Of a DNA stretch of 64,000 bases, positions 28,760 to 40,121 are shown in pieces. The notes under the pieces are model-generated. The model searched no databases. It was not told where the DNA came from and was given only the letters and a program-made list of their open reading frames with translations. Numbering within the stretch: position 1 is the stretch's first letter; every line of letters starts with the position of its first letter. A program made the position numbers and the translations under genes. This DNA comes from Dryas octopetala (lineage: Eukaryota > Streptophyta > Magnoliopsida > Rosales > Rosaceae): positions 17,834,621 through 17,898,620 of the forward strand of contig OY992840.1 of the NCBI GenBank assembly GCA_963921425.1, given 5' to 3'.

Positions 28760-29450
28760 TCGTACGTGGTCGTAAGGATGCTGTTCAATATGTGATGTAC
28801 TTAATAAAAAATGCTGTTGCACTCGAGAAAATTGTTATTGGTCCTTTCCAACGTTGGTGTAATTATCCTTGTGAGTGGGAGATCGAGGAGGAACGAAAGA
28901 CAAGATATCATGCTATGCACCAGCCTAAGAGCATGTACATTGTTAAAGGCAAAAGGCAAGGCTAGGCAAGATTTTAGCTATTGCATTTGGCTAAATGCAC
29001 AAATTTGTACGTTGTTAAAGGCTAAAAGCAAAAGACAAGATATTTAATTTATTAAGTATATTCATATATATTATATAAATTAAAATTTATAAATTAATAT
29101 AGTTTAATAATTATATCATTGTTCCCACAAGAAGACATTATCTTCTCTTCTCTCCAATCGCGCACCGACACGTAGACTCCACTATTTCACTATCAGTTGC
29201 TTTTCTCTCTTGTGGGCTCTATTTGTCTTGGTAAAGCAAAAGGCAATAGCAAGATTTTGGGCCAAATTTAGCAAAAAATCTTCCCATTGCAAGAATTGTC
29301 TTGCATTTGACCCAGTAATGTAGATATTTTTTCACATTTTGGGCTAAATCTTGCCTTTAGCCTTGCATTTAGCCTAACAATGCACATGCTCTAAGAGAAA
29401 TTAAAGTTCCTTCAACAATAAAATTTGTATGCCTGTAGTAGATGCAGTGC
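28760..29450 (+). pseudogene. FBD-domain fragment of an F-box gene, interrupted by a MITE
   Basis: After GGTCGTAAGGATGCT the frame reads DAVQYVMYLIKNAVALEKI, then an RW and CEWEIEEERK segment, matching the end of FBD domains. The frame is then interrupted by a MITE at 28929-29391. On the far side, in another frame, the short string VPSTIKFVCL and a stop fits a typical FBD protein C terminus. There is no F-box or LRR part and the frame is broken, so it is a relic, probably of a neighbour duplicate of the gene at 26318. Confidence 0.6.
28929..29391. mobile_element. Tourist-like (PIF/Harbinger) MITE, 463 bp
   Basis: The ends are inverted: GAGCATGTACATTGTTA on the left and, complemented, GAGCATGTGCATTGTTA on the right. 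They are followed inward by AGGC- and AAGGCTAAAGGCAAG-type words at both sides. The element is flanked on each side by TAA (28926-28928 and 29392-29394), the 3-bp target duplication of PIF/Harbinger elements. It has no coding capacity. Confidence 0.82.
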
Positions 29451-29639
29451 TTTAATTATCTACAGAGTAGAAATCGATTGTGTTGGACCTCTTGGTGCTT
29501 ATCAAATACAAGGGTTTGATTGGTTGAAGTTTATAACAAGCTCAAATTAAGTGAGACATGCAACCTATAGTCTTTGTTTTTTCTCCTCAAGTCAAACATT
29601 TTGATTTTGATTTTCTTTCTGATATGTTCACTCCTTGAA

Positions 29640-29800
29640 ATAAATGGCGAGTCATGAGACCAAAGAGAGCTTCTGTTTTGCAGTCCAATGAATCACGTAT
29701 ACACCACCAAGAAAGGAAGAGAAAGCAATACTCTACGCGATCTCTGGCACGTGCCTTTGCTGCCAAATGGAGTTTTCATAGGGCCACAATTGGGTATTAT
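29640..29800 (+). pseudogene. Truncated copy of the small basic protein gene at 30709
   Basis: It shares nucleotide similarity with 30640-30830: matching words include AGCTTCTRTTT.GCAGTCC, CAAGAAAGGA.GAGAAAGC, and the segment that encodes ARAFAAK here and ARVFAAK in the other copy. After ATTGGGTATT the similarity stops, and only a short open frame (62 codons, from 29654) remains. It looks like a partial duplicate. Confidence 0.5.
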
Positions 29801-29842
29801 TTATGGGCCCAGATAAGGTGTCTTCGTCCAAAGACCCCATAA

Positions 29843-30708
29843 ATCCTCAAGAAATAGCCCACAGAAACAGGAGGCTAATTATTTTTCATAACATATTATT
29901 AACAAATTGTTGGACACAGTTTAATTAAATCTGCCAAATTATATATATACATATATTTCTTATCCTGTATGTAATTACAAATTACTGATACATGATAGTC
30001 ATAAATGATAGTATTAATTAATCCAAAGAGAAAGTTTGGTCAATGGTTAGCTAGCTTCTTTGAGAAGACTTCCCTTTTTCAATATATATATCCAACTTTT
30101 TGTATTTCTCTGTGTCTATATATCTTTGCAATTGCTATACAGATATTTATCTCACTTTGATCCTTCTATGCATTTCTCCAATATACTGATACTCATCATA
30201 TGCAAAGTTGATCAGGTAAGTAAGATACTTCATACTAACAAACTTTTCCTGATAGCTAGTCATCAACTATTTTAATTATTTTCTCTACTTAATTATATTT
30301 CTCTTCAATTTCCTTTTGTGATTTAGTAGGTCCCTTTAAAAAAAAAAAAAAAAAATCAAAGCAAAGCAGTGTGAATGTTTGATATGCATAGCATGTATAA
30401 GTTCTCATTGAATATGTCCATGTTAAATTCACTTTGAATATCTTTATTTAGTTTAAGCACACAAACAAGAATGAAGCAATAATGTAATGAGCATCAAAAG
30501 TCAAAACCCCACATACCACTAGCAGCAGTTGGATCACACAAAAGAAACCATTGGCTTTTGAAAATCCATAGTTTCAACTTTTGATTGTTAAAACAACTTT
30601 CTTGTTATTTTAAGTGGACTCTGTGAAATATATTAATGGCAATTCATCTGACCAAACAGAGCTAGCTTCTATTTCGCAGTCCCATGAACCAACTTGTACC
30701 ATACTACC
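29843..30708. other. Intergenic, no gene seen
   Basis: AT-rich with an A run at about 30339-30356. The right end resembles the sequence before the truncated copy at 29640 and may hold the leader of the gene at 30709. Confidence 0.4.
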
Positions 30709-31164
30709 ATGGACAAGAACAGGAACACACAACAACAAGAAAGGAGGAGAAAGCGAGACTCAACGAGAGCTGTGGCTCGTGTCTTTGCAGCCAAGCAGAG
30801 TTCCATAAGGCAACAATTGGGTATTCCACAGATACCACCAAAGCCTATTATGGAGAAAAGGCTGAATTTTTGCAGTGTAAGAACCATACCACGTAGGTTT
30901 GGAATTTCATTCATTGTACCAGACCGGGTGGCTGCAGAAATCAATGACAAGAAAAGAGTTCTGGGTAAGCATCCTATGAGAATTGCTAGAGCTCTATCTG
31001 GTGGACCAACTGAGTTTCATAAAATGGTGTTGGAGGCTGAAAAAGAGTCTCAGCCTTTGAAGAAGCGTGAAATGGGAAAGAGGCCAAACCCCAAAAGTGC
31101 GTATCATAGGTGTCGCTTGAATGATTGGCATCCCCAAGTATTTTATTTCACTCCTTGGAGTTAG
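30709..31164 (+). CDS. Unrecognised small basic protein, 151 residues
   Basis: A single open frame beginning MDKNRNTQQQERRRKR and ending YFTPWS. The N terminus is strongly basic (RRRKR), followed by STRAVARVFAAKQSSIRQQL and a proline stretch (PQIPPKP). The C-terminal half has many lysines and arginines and a WHPQVFYFTPW end. I do not recognise the family. A partial paralogue at 29640-29800 retains the ARxFAAK segment, which argues that the region was copied. No signal peptide or membrane segment is evident; the basic N terminus could be a nuclear localisation signal, but that is a guess. An upstream exon cannot be excluded, because similarity to the copy extends about 60 bp before the ATG. 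Confidence 0.5.
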   Translation: MDKNRNTQQQERRRKRDSTRAVARVFAAKQSSIRQQLGIPQIPPKPIMEKRLNFCSVRTIPRRFGISFIVPDRVAAEINDKKRVLGKHPMRIARALSGGPTEFHKMVLEAEKESQPLKKREMGKRPNPKSAYHRCRLNDWHPQVFYFTPWS

Positions 31165-31339
31165 CCGCAGTTACTCAGTAACTAAGACCCAAACTATCTG
31201 ATATCTAGTTTTAATTCTGCGAAGTATATTACACACAAGCTATTAGATCTTCATTGTAATATATATCATTTTGTTTTTGTAAGAATAGACATAAAAAAAT
31301 AAATAAAAAATTGTTCCCTGATTTTGACAAAGAACAGAA

Positions 31340-33420
31340 CAAGCCAATGTTTCTTGTAGAAGCAAGTTTGACTTATGTACTTGAAAAAGAAGTCCATATG
31401 AACTTCTTCATAGAATGATTATGGGATTGAACTGCAGAAGCTAGTTAAATTGAAACATAGGCAAAAAGGCAACATGCCAAGATGATGACCTTAACATCAA
31501 AATATATATAATCTAGTTGAAAACTCTACAACCCAACTTTTAGCAAGTTGTAATTGGTTATTTTACATATATATAGTTGCTACTGCTGCTATATATATAT
31601 ATATATATATGTGCCTTTCATTTTGGTAGAACCAGGACAGCTTATATCTTGTAAACACCAACAAAATCCGCAGACGGAGATCCTACATAGCGTTCCCCAC
31701 TGACCTCTTGAACTTCACTGATGGATGTATAGTTGTATTGATTATAAATATTTACCTCCTTCTTCAGCACAGTCCCAACTGAATCGATTTGAACTGCAAT
31801 AGGCACAGGGAAGGGGACTACCTTGTTATGCCTCATCCTAGTTTCAAAACGGTTCACTGCTATCCAAAAGTCGCCGTTTATGGTCCTTTTAATGTTAACC
31901 GGAGGCCCCTTACTGAAGTTAATAATTTCTGATGTATTAGCTTTTGGACCTTTGAGCCAAAACTTCTTGATTCTATTGGCTGTGAATTCTGAGACTAGGA
32001 CAAATGAGCCATCCATACTAACTGCAGTCCCAGTTGCCAAAGAAAGCCCTCTTAACAACACTGTTAATTCTTTTGTCTGCGGGTCATATCTCATCAACCT
32101 TCCCGTTGCATCGTGGCGAGCAACTGGCTTAAGCAGATCTCTTCAAGATGAAGATATAAAAATGCATGAGACAATACAAGTTTTATAAAAGTATAATAAG
32201 ATGAGCTTTTTCTTCTATTTTGGAACAAATTATGGTTAATAGCAGAATATGTATGCAGAAAAAGAAGATACATACCTTAGCTCATAGACGGAACTAGCAT
32301 CTGTGAAATAAACCATTCCAGTTTGGGGATCAACATCCGAAGCATTAAGCAAGCGGAACGGCACCCCCTCTGCACTGGTGACAAGTGTAGTTGCTACCAT
32401 TCTAGCCTTTCTCTTGTGGTTTTCGAGAGTTAGAAAGAGTCTATTACATCCCACAACTAAGAGTCCATTGTAGGCATCAGCAATGTAAAGTTTGTTCCCT
32501 AACTTGTTAAACTCCATCCCCAGCGGCCTTCCACATATAGGGTCCATATCTCCTTTAGCTGAAACAACAGTTATGCTTTGGTTCTTTTGACACCTTGAAG
32601 TGAAGCTGAAAAATACAGTGTGGTTAGAAACTAGAAATTAAAAGCTTCCTTTTCATACAACAATGTTAAGAATACCTTTTAGGTGTAGTGGCAGCAAAAT
32701 CTACAAAACCAACACCAGGTCCTTCATATTTGAGGACTCTACCATCAGATGTACCCACATAGGGTCCTCCACCAGCTTTTTCAAAGGCAAGGGACACAGG
32801 ACCTCTAGTGTGTAATGGCAAGGGTAGCTTGTAAAAGGACTCTGAAAGAACCATAGAGGTAAAAGCCGAGAGAAACACAAGCATTGATAGCATGCACATA
32901 CTTTTGAGGCCAAATATAGTAGCCATTTTTTTTTTTAATGAAGAGCTATAATAAATACAGACTAGTATATATAGGAAGTGTTTATACATAATCTCACTCT
33001 CAAAGGGGGATGAGGAGGAACATAATTACCAATATTTCTCAAGATTCCAAATTACCGATTGGTTGTAAAAATTAAATCTTGGGCTCAACCAACTTACCAA
33101 GGGAGCTTCTTTTCTTTCCCTTTCATTAGCACCAAACGGTAGTCCAAGTTATGAAAAATGATTTCAGGCCAGAAAAAGGAAGTTATGGTAAGTGATTGGT
33201 TAAAAATCTAATACTACTGTTGGTAGAGAAGAAATTGCGGCACATAAATTTTAGTTCACATTTCTAGACGAAAATAAAAGAAGTTAAGTAATGAATTGTA
33301 CCCCATAAAACAAGTGAGTAAAGTTCAACGCTCTTTAAAAGACATTAGGAAGGGTTGGACTTTGTCCTTTATTTTTATTAATAATTTACTCTGTGCTACC
33401 TATAAATTAACTACTCTGTT
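31340..33420 (-). repeat. Segmental duplication, unit 1 (SSL copy 2 and flanks)
   Basis: The 3' flank here (AGAAGCAAGTTTGACTT, then TGCAGAAGCTAGTTAAA at about 31360-31450) matches 33820-33920. The 5' flank (CTTGGGCTCAACCAACTTAC near 33078, then GGGAGCTTCTTT) matches 35930-35970. Beyond that point the matching sequence is found only after the insertion, at 42119 onward (TTTCATTRGCAC, then GAAATT.C.GC.CATAAATTT). The unit is therefore the gene plus at least 500 bp of upstream DNA. Confidence 0.75.
31642..32926 (-). CDS. Strictosidine synthase-like (SSL) protein, copy 2
   Basis: Exons on the minus strand: 32676-32926, 32276-32605 and 31642-32140, totalling 1080 nt (359 residues). Intron phases are the same as in copy 1. 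It starts with a secretion signal (MATIFGLKSMCMLSMLVFL) and then Str_synth propeller segments: GPVSLAFEKAGGGPYVGTSDG, ICGRPLGMEF, KLYIADAYNGLLVVG, VYFTDASSVYELR, GRLMRYDPQTKELTVLL, AVSMDGSFVLVSE, RIKKFWLKGPKA and DFWIAVNRF. Cysteines flank the second exon start as in relatives. It should be a secreted or vacuolar protein; its substrate is unknown. It forms a tandem pair with the copy at 34201, including shared 5' and 3' flanks. Confidence 0.9.
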
Positions 33421-33815
33421 GTTCTTTAAAGTTTCATTGCGTTAATGGGACTCCTATTTAGTTAAATATATATGATTGGCCTATGAGTCATAACTTAACA
33501 AAGGTAAAAGACAGACTGTGAGGGCAAATCACAATGTTGAAAATTCTGGGGATTGAATCTTCTGGAAATTTTTTTGGTGTTTTTGTCCTTTGAAGTAGCT
33601 TAAATTGTTGGAAGGAGGATGGGGCTGCAACCGTCCCTTCCCTTACCAAAGGGAAGGGATGACGCCCCATCATCGTCATGCTCAAGGCGCTGCATGCAGC
33701 CCCAAACTGTGGAGTCCACTCTATTTAATTGTAATTATTAATATTATTATTACTATTTTAAATGTGGGCCCTGGATTAATCAAAGATTATGGAACAAGCT
33801 ATTTGCCTCCTCTAG
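33421..33815. other. Spacer between SSL copies, with a small palindromic element
   Basis: No gene is seen. At 33621-33703 GGGGCTGCA is matched in inverse by TGCAGCCCC. Inside is a near-perfect hairpin, TCCCTTCCCTT...AAGGGAAGGGA, at about 33634-33660. It could be a tiny foldback element. No target duplication is seen. Confidence 0.4.
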
Positions 33816-35975
33816 CTAGAAGCAAGTTTGGCTTGTGTTCTTGAAAAGGAAATCCAACTGTAGCTTCTACTAGAGAATGCTAGGGAATTGAATTGCAGAA
33901 GCTAGCTAGTTAAAGCAACATTAGTCACCTAATTTGACAATCGACATCCATATAAATAAGGACACTCTCATTAGAGCAGAACATACATGGATACAAAATA
34001 GGAACATGATGATTGATGACCCTAACAAATTAACATCACGAGGCAAATGTAGCGGGTGGCCACTTAGGGAAGCAAAACTCAACATGATATATAATGACTA
34101 TATATTATAATCATAAACACCAACATATACTTAATTGCTACTGCCTACTGCTATTGATGCTGTGTGCCTTTCACTTTGGTAGAACCTGCAGGGTCACCTC
34201 TTAAATCTTGAAAACACCAACATAATTCTTATAAGGAGATCCTAAATAGCGTGCCCCATTGACCTCTTGAACTTCACTGATGGATTGGTCGTATTGATCC
34301 CCAAGAGTAAACTGCTTCATCACATTTCCAACTGAATCTATTTGAACTGCAGTAGGCTCCGTTCTGTTCATCATCATGTGGTTGACATCTTATTTTCCCA
34401 TATTTTCTTGTAACGACGAGGGTTCACTGCCACCCAAAAATGATCTCCGGTTACGATTCTCTTTATGTTGACCAGAGGTCCGGTACTAAAGTCAATCATA
34501 TCTGTTGTATTAGCTTTTGGACCTTTGAGCCAATACTTCTGGATTCGATTGGCTGTGTGTTCAGAGACTAGGACAAATGAACCATCCTTACTAACCGCAA
34601 CCCCAAATGCCAAACAAAGCCCTGTTAACAACACTTCCACTTGTTTTGTCTTGGGATCATATTTCAGAAACCTTCCTGTTGCATCGTAGTGAAGCTCTGG
34701 CTTAAGAAGATCCCTACAAGATGAATATATGAAAATCATATTATTAGCAGTTTATATATAAGGGGATGAATGAACCAGTATACATATGCATAGAAGAAGC
34801 TTCTAGTATATAATGTTAATGAGCCAGTGCAAATTTTTATAAGAACATATTAGATGGATGAACCTTTTCTTCTTCCTTTTTTTCTTAACCAAGGAATAGC
34901 AAATTAAGTACACATATATGATTAGATATATACATTGGACCGTAGACAGAACTAGCATCCGTGAAATAAACGGTTCCAGTTGTAGGGTCGACATCCAAAG
35001 CATTGAGGAAGCCGAATGGCACCCCCTCTGCACTGGTGGCAAGTTTGGTTGCAAACTCTGTAGTCTTTCTCGTGTGGTTTCGGAGGGGTACGACTAAGAG
35101 TCCTTTATAGGCATCAGCAATGTAGAGTTTGTTCCCCAAATTGTTAAAACCCAAGCCTAGTGGCCTTCCACATACATGGCCCAAAAAACCTGGCCTAGTT
35201 GTTTTGGTCAGCCTAGTGGCTGTAACAGTCGAAGTCTGCAGATTCCAGACAGTTGTGTTTTTAGTCCTTCTGCACATTTTAGTGAAGCTGAAACAAAAAC
35301 AGCAAACACAGTTGTGGACACAATTCAAGCTTTGTTTTGACAATGTGAGATGATTTCATCTATAACAGAAATTTGTATGTTATATGAATGGTGATTCATA
35401 AATTTAAACTCTACTTGTAAAAAATGAACCCGTAATCATATTCAGGGCTAAAAAAAGGGTTCGAATGGCATATGGATCGAATTCCTGCTATAGAATTTCC
35501 ACTGTGAGATTTGTATACAATGTTTTTCATTTTGGCTTTAGAGGGTTTCTTTCTTTCTTTCCACAAAAAGGTTACCTTCTCAATGAAGTGGTAGCAAAGT
35601 TTACAAAACCAGCATGAGGTCCTTCATACTTAAGAACTCTACCATCCGAAGTACCCACATAGGGTCCTCCACCAGTTTTGTCAAAGGCAAGGGACACAGG
35701 ACCTCTGGCGTGTGATGGCAAGTGTAGCTTGTGAAAAGGATGTGAAAGAACCATACAAGTAGAAGAGAAGAGAAAGACAAGCACTGGCAGCATGCCTATA
35801 CTTTTGAGGCCAAATATGGTAGCCATTTGTTTGGTGAACGTACAACTATGTTATTACATACTACTATATATAAGCAATATTACTATGCAATCTATATGTC
35901 CCAAAATTAATGCTTGGTTATAAAAGTTAATCTTGGGCTCAACTAACTTACCAAGGGAGCTTCTTTAGTTATTTA
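33816..35975 (-). repeat. Segmental duplication, unit 2 (SSL copy 3 and flanks, left part)
   Basis: Partner of unit 1. It runs from the shared 3' flank (TAGAAGCAAGTTTGGCTT) through the gene to GGGAGCTTCTTTAGTTATTTA at 35955-35975. There the match to unit 1 is cut by the Helitron-like insertion and resumes at 42119. Confidence 0.75.
34201..35826 (-). pseudogene. Strictosidine synthase-like, copy 3, with a frameshift near the end
   Basis: Exons on the minus strand: 35576-35826, 34934-35287 and 34713 onward. Exon 1 (MATIFGLKSIGMLPVLVFLF, GPVSLAFDKTGGGPYVGTSDG) and exon 2 (CGRPLGLGF, LYIADAYKGLLVVP, VYFTDASSVYGP) are intact and closely related to copy 2. Exon 3 reads in frame (GVAVSKDGSFVLVSE, RIQKYWLKGPKA, FWVAVN) until a stop at 34374, giving 314 residues. 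The expected final segment is still present downstream in another frame, as far as a TAA at 34201-34203 that follows a VGVFKI-like end, so a small indel around 34380-34400 broke the frame. The exon 2 donor has also changed, losing the ELR residues seen in copy 2. It is either a recent pseudogene or a truncated protein. Confidence 0.72.
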
Positions 35976-36117
35976 CTAGTATTCTTGCCCGCGCGATGCT
36001 GCTGGTCTGAAAAAATTATAAAATCTGTTTGAGCGTTATAAAATTTAAGTTGAAAATTTTGGAAATGTTGTTAAGGTTTGTAAAATTCATATTCTATCTA
36101 TCCAAGTTATAGCTATG

Positions 36118-36290
36118 CTTGTGCAATTCACATATGGCATCAGAATACAATCATAAAAATAAACAGAAATTAACTATTTCAAGCAATAAATAAAGAAATT
36201 ACTTCTAAATTAGAAGTCCGTGCAAGTATGGAATTGTGAAGATATTGACAAACCTGCAGAACTGGAGTTTTAACTTCAATTAAATTAACA
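36118..36290. repeat. Direct repeat A1, partner at 39427-39620
   Basis: It shares CTTGTGCAATTCACATATGG, ATTAACTATTTCA, AATTACTTCTAA and TTGACAAACCTGCAGAACTGG with 39427-39620, in the same order, about 3.3 kb apart. The second copy has an extra insert of about 30 bp. Confidence 0.75.
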
Positions 36291-37984
36291 AAATTTAACA
36301 AACATGTTTCTAAACAGTAGCATCAATGTTGCTGATGCATTTAAAGTTACAAAATGGTGGTTGATAGTATGTTTTTTATGCTGGTTGTCATATTAAGATA
36401 GTTGATATCTTAATAAAGCAAACATGCTAAAAATATTACAACACTTGGTTATATAATTGTATGTGATACATAACAAAAGAGCAAGATTCACTGTTGAAAA
36501 GTTGTTTTATGGATCTGCAGGGGTGGATGTATGGGTTTGAGAAGATTTTTGTTCAGTGTTGCTGGGCTGATCATCCTCTTTGTTGTGTCTCCTGCAGGTG
36601 GATGCTTCTCTGTATTGGTGGAAAATTAGAGTATGTGTATATGAATTGTCAAATTGTAAAATGCATATAGACTGTTTAATCAGTTGAGATTAGTCTCTGA
36701 ACTGAACAATAGTTGGTAGTTGAAAGTAGTATCAATTCAATTTAATTTTAACTAACATTATGATATTTTTGAATAGGAATTGAATGGGCCGAGTGGTATT
36801 AAAAAATATATGCAAAGTTTCCACGTACACATTTTGTGAAAATGATGTGGAGTACATGCTTTTTTTTGAAAACAATGTTGGCCTAAAAATAATTTGCCCA
36901 GCAAAGTATATAGTTTGTTTTTGCATAATACATTAAGAATTGACTCTTGGAAACTGATGATAGAGTAAGTAACAGTAAAACATAAATGAATGAATGTAAG
37001 TAGTATCATTAAACCACTTAATTAACAAAATAAATTGTGCAATGTTTGAGCTAAAGCAGATAGTTGAGTCTATGTAAAATTTGAGTGTGTATAATGGAAA
37101 AATTTGTTAGTGTGTATAATGGTAAAATTTCAGTCCATGTAATTTAAAAGTGCAGACATATTCTTTAACGTGTAATAAAAACACATATGAATGTAAAAAC
37201 TTTATTTGAATGAGATTGATAAGATGCAAGATCGAAAGAGGCTGGCAAAAATGATTCTAGCAATTTAAGCCATTGAATCAGAAGGAACACCTTTAACGAA
37301 TTGAAAGTAGTTTTACATAACAGTAGAAGTTAATTCATGCATAAAAATAAAGTTCAACTAAAAATCTCACAATAATGCAAGGTAAGGAAGCCTTAGAAAA
37401 AAAAAAGAAAAAAAAGAAAAAAAAAAAAAGAAGAGAATTTTCAACCAAGGCATAAAGATTTGGAGAGAGAGAAAGAGAGAATGAGAAGTTAACCAATGAA
37501 AAGAAGCTTTGCACAACAGGAGAAGTTAACCTATTGCTAAAAATGACATTAATGTAAGATCTCACAATAAATGAGGGACAGTAAGCTGGAGATAGAGGAT
37601 GAGAAGTATAAACAGAGGAAGTTGGAAATTAGTTTTCAAAGTTTGGTTCATAATTTTTATAGTCGTATATGCAATTTTTTAAGAAGTATAAAGCATGTCT
37701 TTGAGGTGTTGCAATTTATAAGAGAAACAATTTATTGTGCCTGTGTGTTGTTGCAGGTGAGAAAAGTGAAAAGATAATTGTGATTGAGTATATAAAATTG
37801 GTGACATATATATATATAGATGAAAATATAGTTTATTATATTATTTTGTGATGGAAAAATAACTCAAATTATTTCAGATCAAGACGTAAGCGAAATAAAC
37901 ATCGCATACTCAGCCACAATAAAAGTAGTTTAAGAAAAATTCTAAACACATAGTAGGCTATAATATTTTCTTCCTTATCAATCT

Positions 37985-38025
37985 ATACCTAGTAAATGTG
38001 CCTGTGCGGTGCCGCGGGTGTGGAA
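37985..38025 (-). repeat. Second Helitron-like 3' terminus
   Basis: On the minus strand the segment reads CCCGCGGCACCGCACAGGC, nine bases, then ACTAG, which resembles a Helitron 3' hairpin plus CTAG end. The base after CTAG is G, not the expected T, so it may be an old or internal terminus. Confidence 0.45.
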
Positions 38026-38120
38026 TTTTTCCTCCCATCCTTCTCTAATGAAATGCCTGCATTCCATACTACTGAAGTTAGTTTTCTGACCCCTTAATGC
38101 TATAAAGTCCCAAGAATACA

Positions 38121-38690
38121 TGGGATCAAATAGTCAATTGGAATTTAATTGGCTTGGCCGATGTTTGGCGGCCAAGAAAAGGCCAAGTAAAAGAGAGAAA
38201 GAAACAAAAAAACATAAATTGGCATCTCACAATTTTCTGTTAGATTGCTAAATCCAAATCTTTATCAAATAGTAGAAGATTTAGTCACCCTAATTGATCA
38301 AAACAGCTTCCTAAAATGGTTTTAAAAGAGCAAGAGAAATTAGGAACAGAGACAGTACCAATTAATCTACACAAATTGTAGAAAGATCAGAGGAGAGAAA
38401 AAAGTGGAGACTTTACCTTGAGCCTGAGGATTACAGACATTGAAGACAAAGCTGCTTGTGGGCAACACCAATATGAAAATCTAAATATGTATGTAAACAT
38501 TGACATCAATAGCAAATGAAATTCAGATCTTAAACATCAAGAAAATCAAAAGCTCACAAAATGAACACCCAGTTAAAATAAAATGTTGCGATCAAATAGT
38601 CAATTGGAATTTAATTGGCTTGGCCTCTGTTTGCTGCCAACAAAAGACCAAGTAAAAGAGGGAAAGAAACAAAAAACAGAAATTGACAGC
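38121..38690. repeat. Direct repeat pair of about 108 bp (38121-38230 and 38585-38690)
   Basis: Both copies contain ATCAAATAGTCAATTGGAA, TTTAATTGGCTTGGCC, a GCC-rich middle, CCAAGTAAAAGAG.GAAAG and AAATTG.CA.CTCAC. They differ at about ten positions. Confidence 0.75.
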
Positions 38691-39426
38691 TCACCGTTTC
38701 TGTCCGGTTCTGTCCCTGTAGCTTAAGAAATGGTGAGCCTTTGACAGATAATATGAAAACTATTTTGGCAACTCAAGCCAACTCATCAACAATCAAAATC
38801 ATCACAGCCATCACAAATCACCAACAACATGACCATTAACATTTCTAAATTATCCAATGATTCAATTAATATCTAACATATCATGGCAAGCTAAGATGCA
38901 GTGATTTCATATTGGATGGTTCGAATCAATTAATGATATTTAGAGGCTGCTATACATAACACAAAAAATCGGAATAAATGGGCCAGCCCAAGAAAAAGAT
39001 GGATGAATACATATATACAGAGAACAACTGTTTAAATGTACAGTACATCATAAATGTAAATTTTGTACAAACATTTTTTAATTGAAGATGTTACATACAT
39101 TTTTTAAGATGTATTAATTTTTATATATTATTTAAATTTTACAAACTGCCTCTATTTATGTAAACTTCTCTGTTGCTCTCCTGGAAAATATGAGAAATGT
39201 ATGTAACACTCACCAACATTCTCTCATTTTAATTTGAGAAATGTATGAATTTTATAAAAAAGAAAAAACACTCACCAACATTCTCTTTAAGTGGAGCTCA
39301 GTCGCTATTCACAAATACAGCTCCCTTCCAAGTGAATGTACGTAACAAATGGGCTAGCTTCCACTCCACCAGCTGCTCCCTAGTTGATCAAATTAATTAA
39401 AAACCAAGTTTCAGGTATATATAATC

Positions 39427-39620
39427 CTTGTGCAATTCACATATGGCATCAGAATAAAATCATAAAAATAAGCATAAATTAACTATTTCAGGCAATAAAT
39501 AAACAAATTACTTCTAATCAGAAAATGGCCAAACAGTCTATCAAATCAACTGTGCTAGAACTCCATGCAACTATGAAACTGTGAAGTTATTGACAAACCT
39601 GCAGAACTGGAGTTTCAACT
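39427..39620. repeat. Direct repeat A2, partner at 36118-36290
   Basis: Second copy of the repeat described for 36118-36290, here with an extra segment (about 39520-39560) absent from the first copy. Both lie inside the Helitron-like insertion. Confidence 0.75.
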
Positions 39621-39949
39621 TCAACAAAACCAAAAGATTTGACTGCTTTGCATATCTCTGATACAATGCACTCAGTATAATAAATGAGTAAGTCATTTTC
39701 AAGCATGAAACTATAAATGTGAAATTCTCAAACATAAATAACAACTTCTCACACACCTAGAAGGCTTTAATTGTTTTATGGTTAGGAGAGAAGACATGTG
39801 CAAAGGTGAGAAATAGGGCTGTGATTTATATTTAATATACAATGTAATCAAGATAATAAATCCAGTCTATTTCTTTTCCCCCAAAGTGCTTATTAAGACA
39901 TGCCATATATGGATGTAACAAAGTGCTTCTTATAGGAAAAAAAAAAATA

Positions 39950-40121
39950 GAATAACCCAAGGCTGGTCTTCGCTCACGGGGATTTTGCACAGCCTTTGCA
40001 GGAACAACTTCATTTTTGTGTTTCAGTGCTTCTGTGGTATCAGAGTTCATAATTTCAGAAGTACCACTTACAATGTTTTTCACCTGATCTTCAACTTTAG
40101 TTGGACTATGTAGTAAGACCT
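39950..40121 (-). pseudogene. Possible captured exon in the Helitron-like insertion
   Basis: On the minus strand a good acceptor (TGTGCTTTTTCAG) precedes an open segment reading VLLHSPTKVEDQVKNIVSG, then ending AKAVQNPRERRPALG, after which the frame runs into T- and A-rich sequence. Its composition is protein-like and unlike the surrounding DNA. A second candidate exon lies at 40762-40861 with ag/gt borders, and a GC-rich 5' exon-like block at about 41380-41720. I do not recognise the parent gene. Confidence 0.35.

Noticed and set aside
31590..31612. TA dinucleotide run
   Set aside because: An ordinary microsatellite in a 3' flank; nothing further to support.
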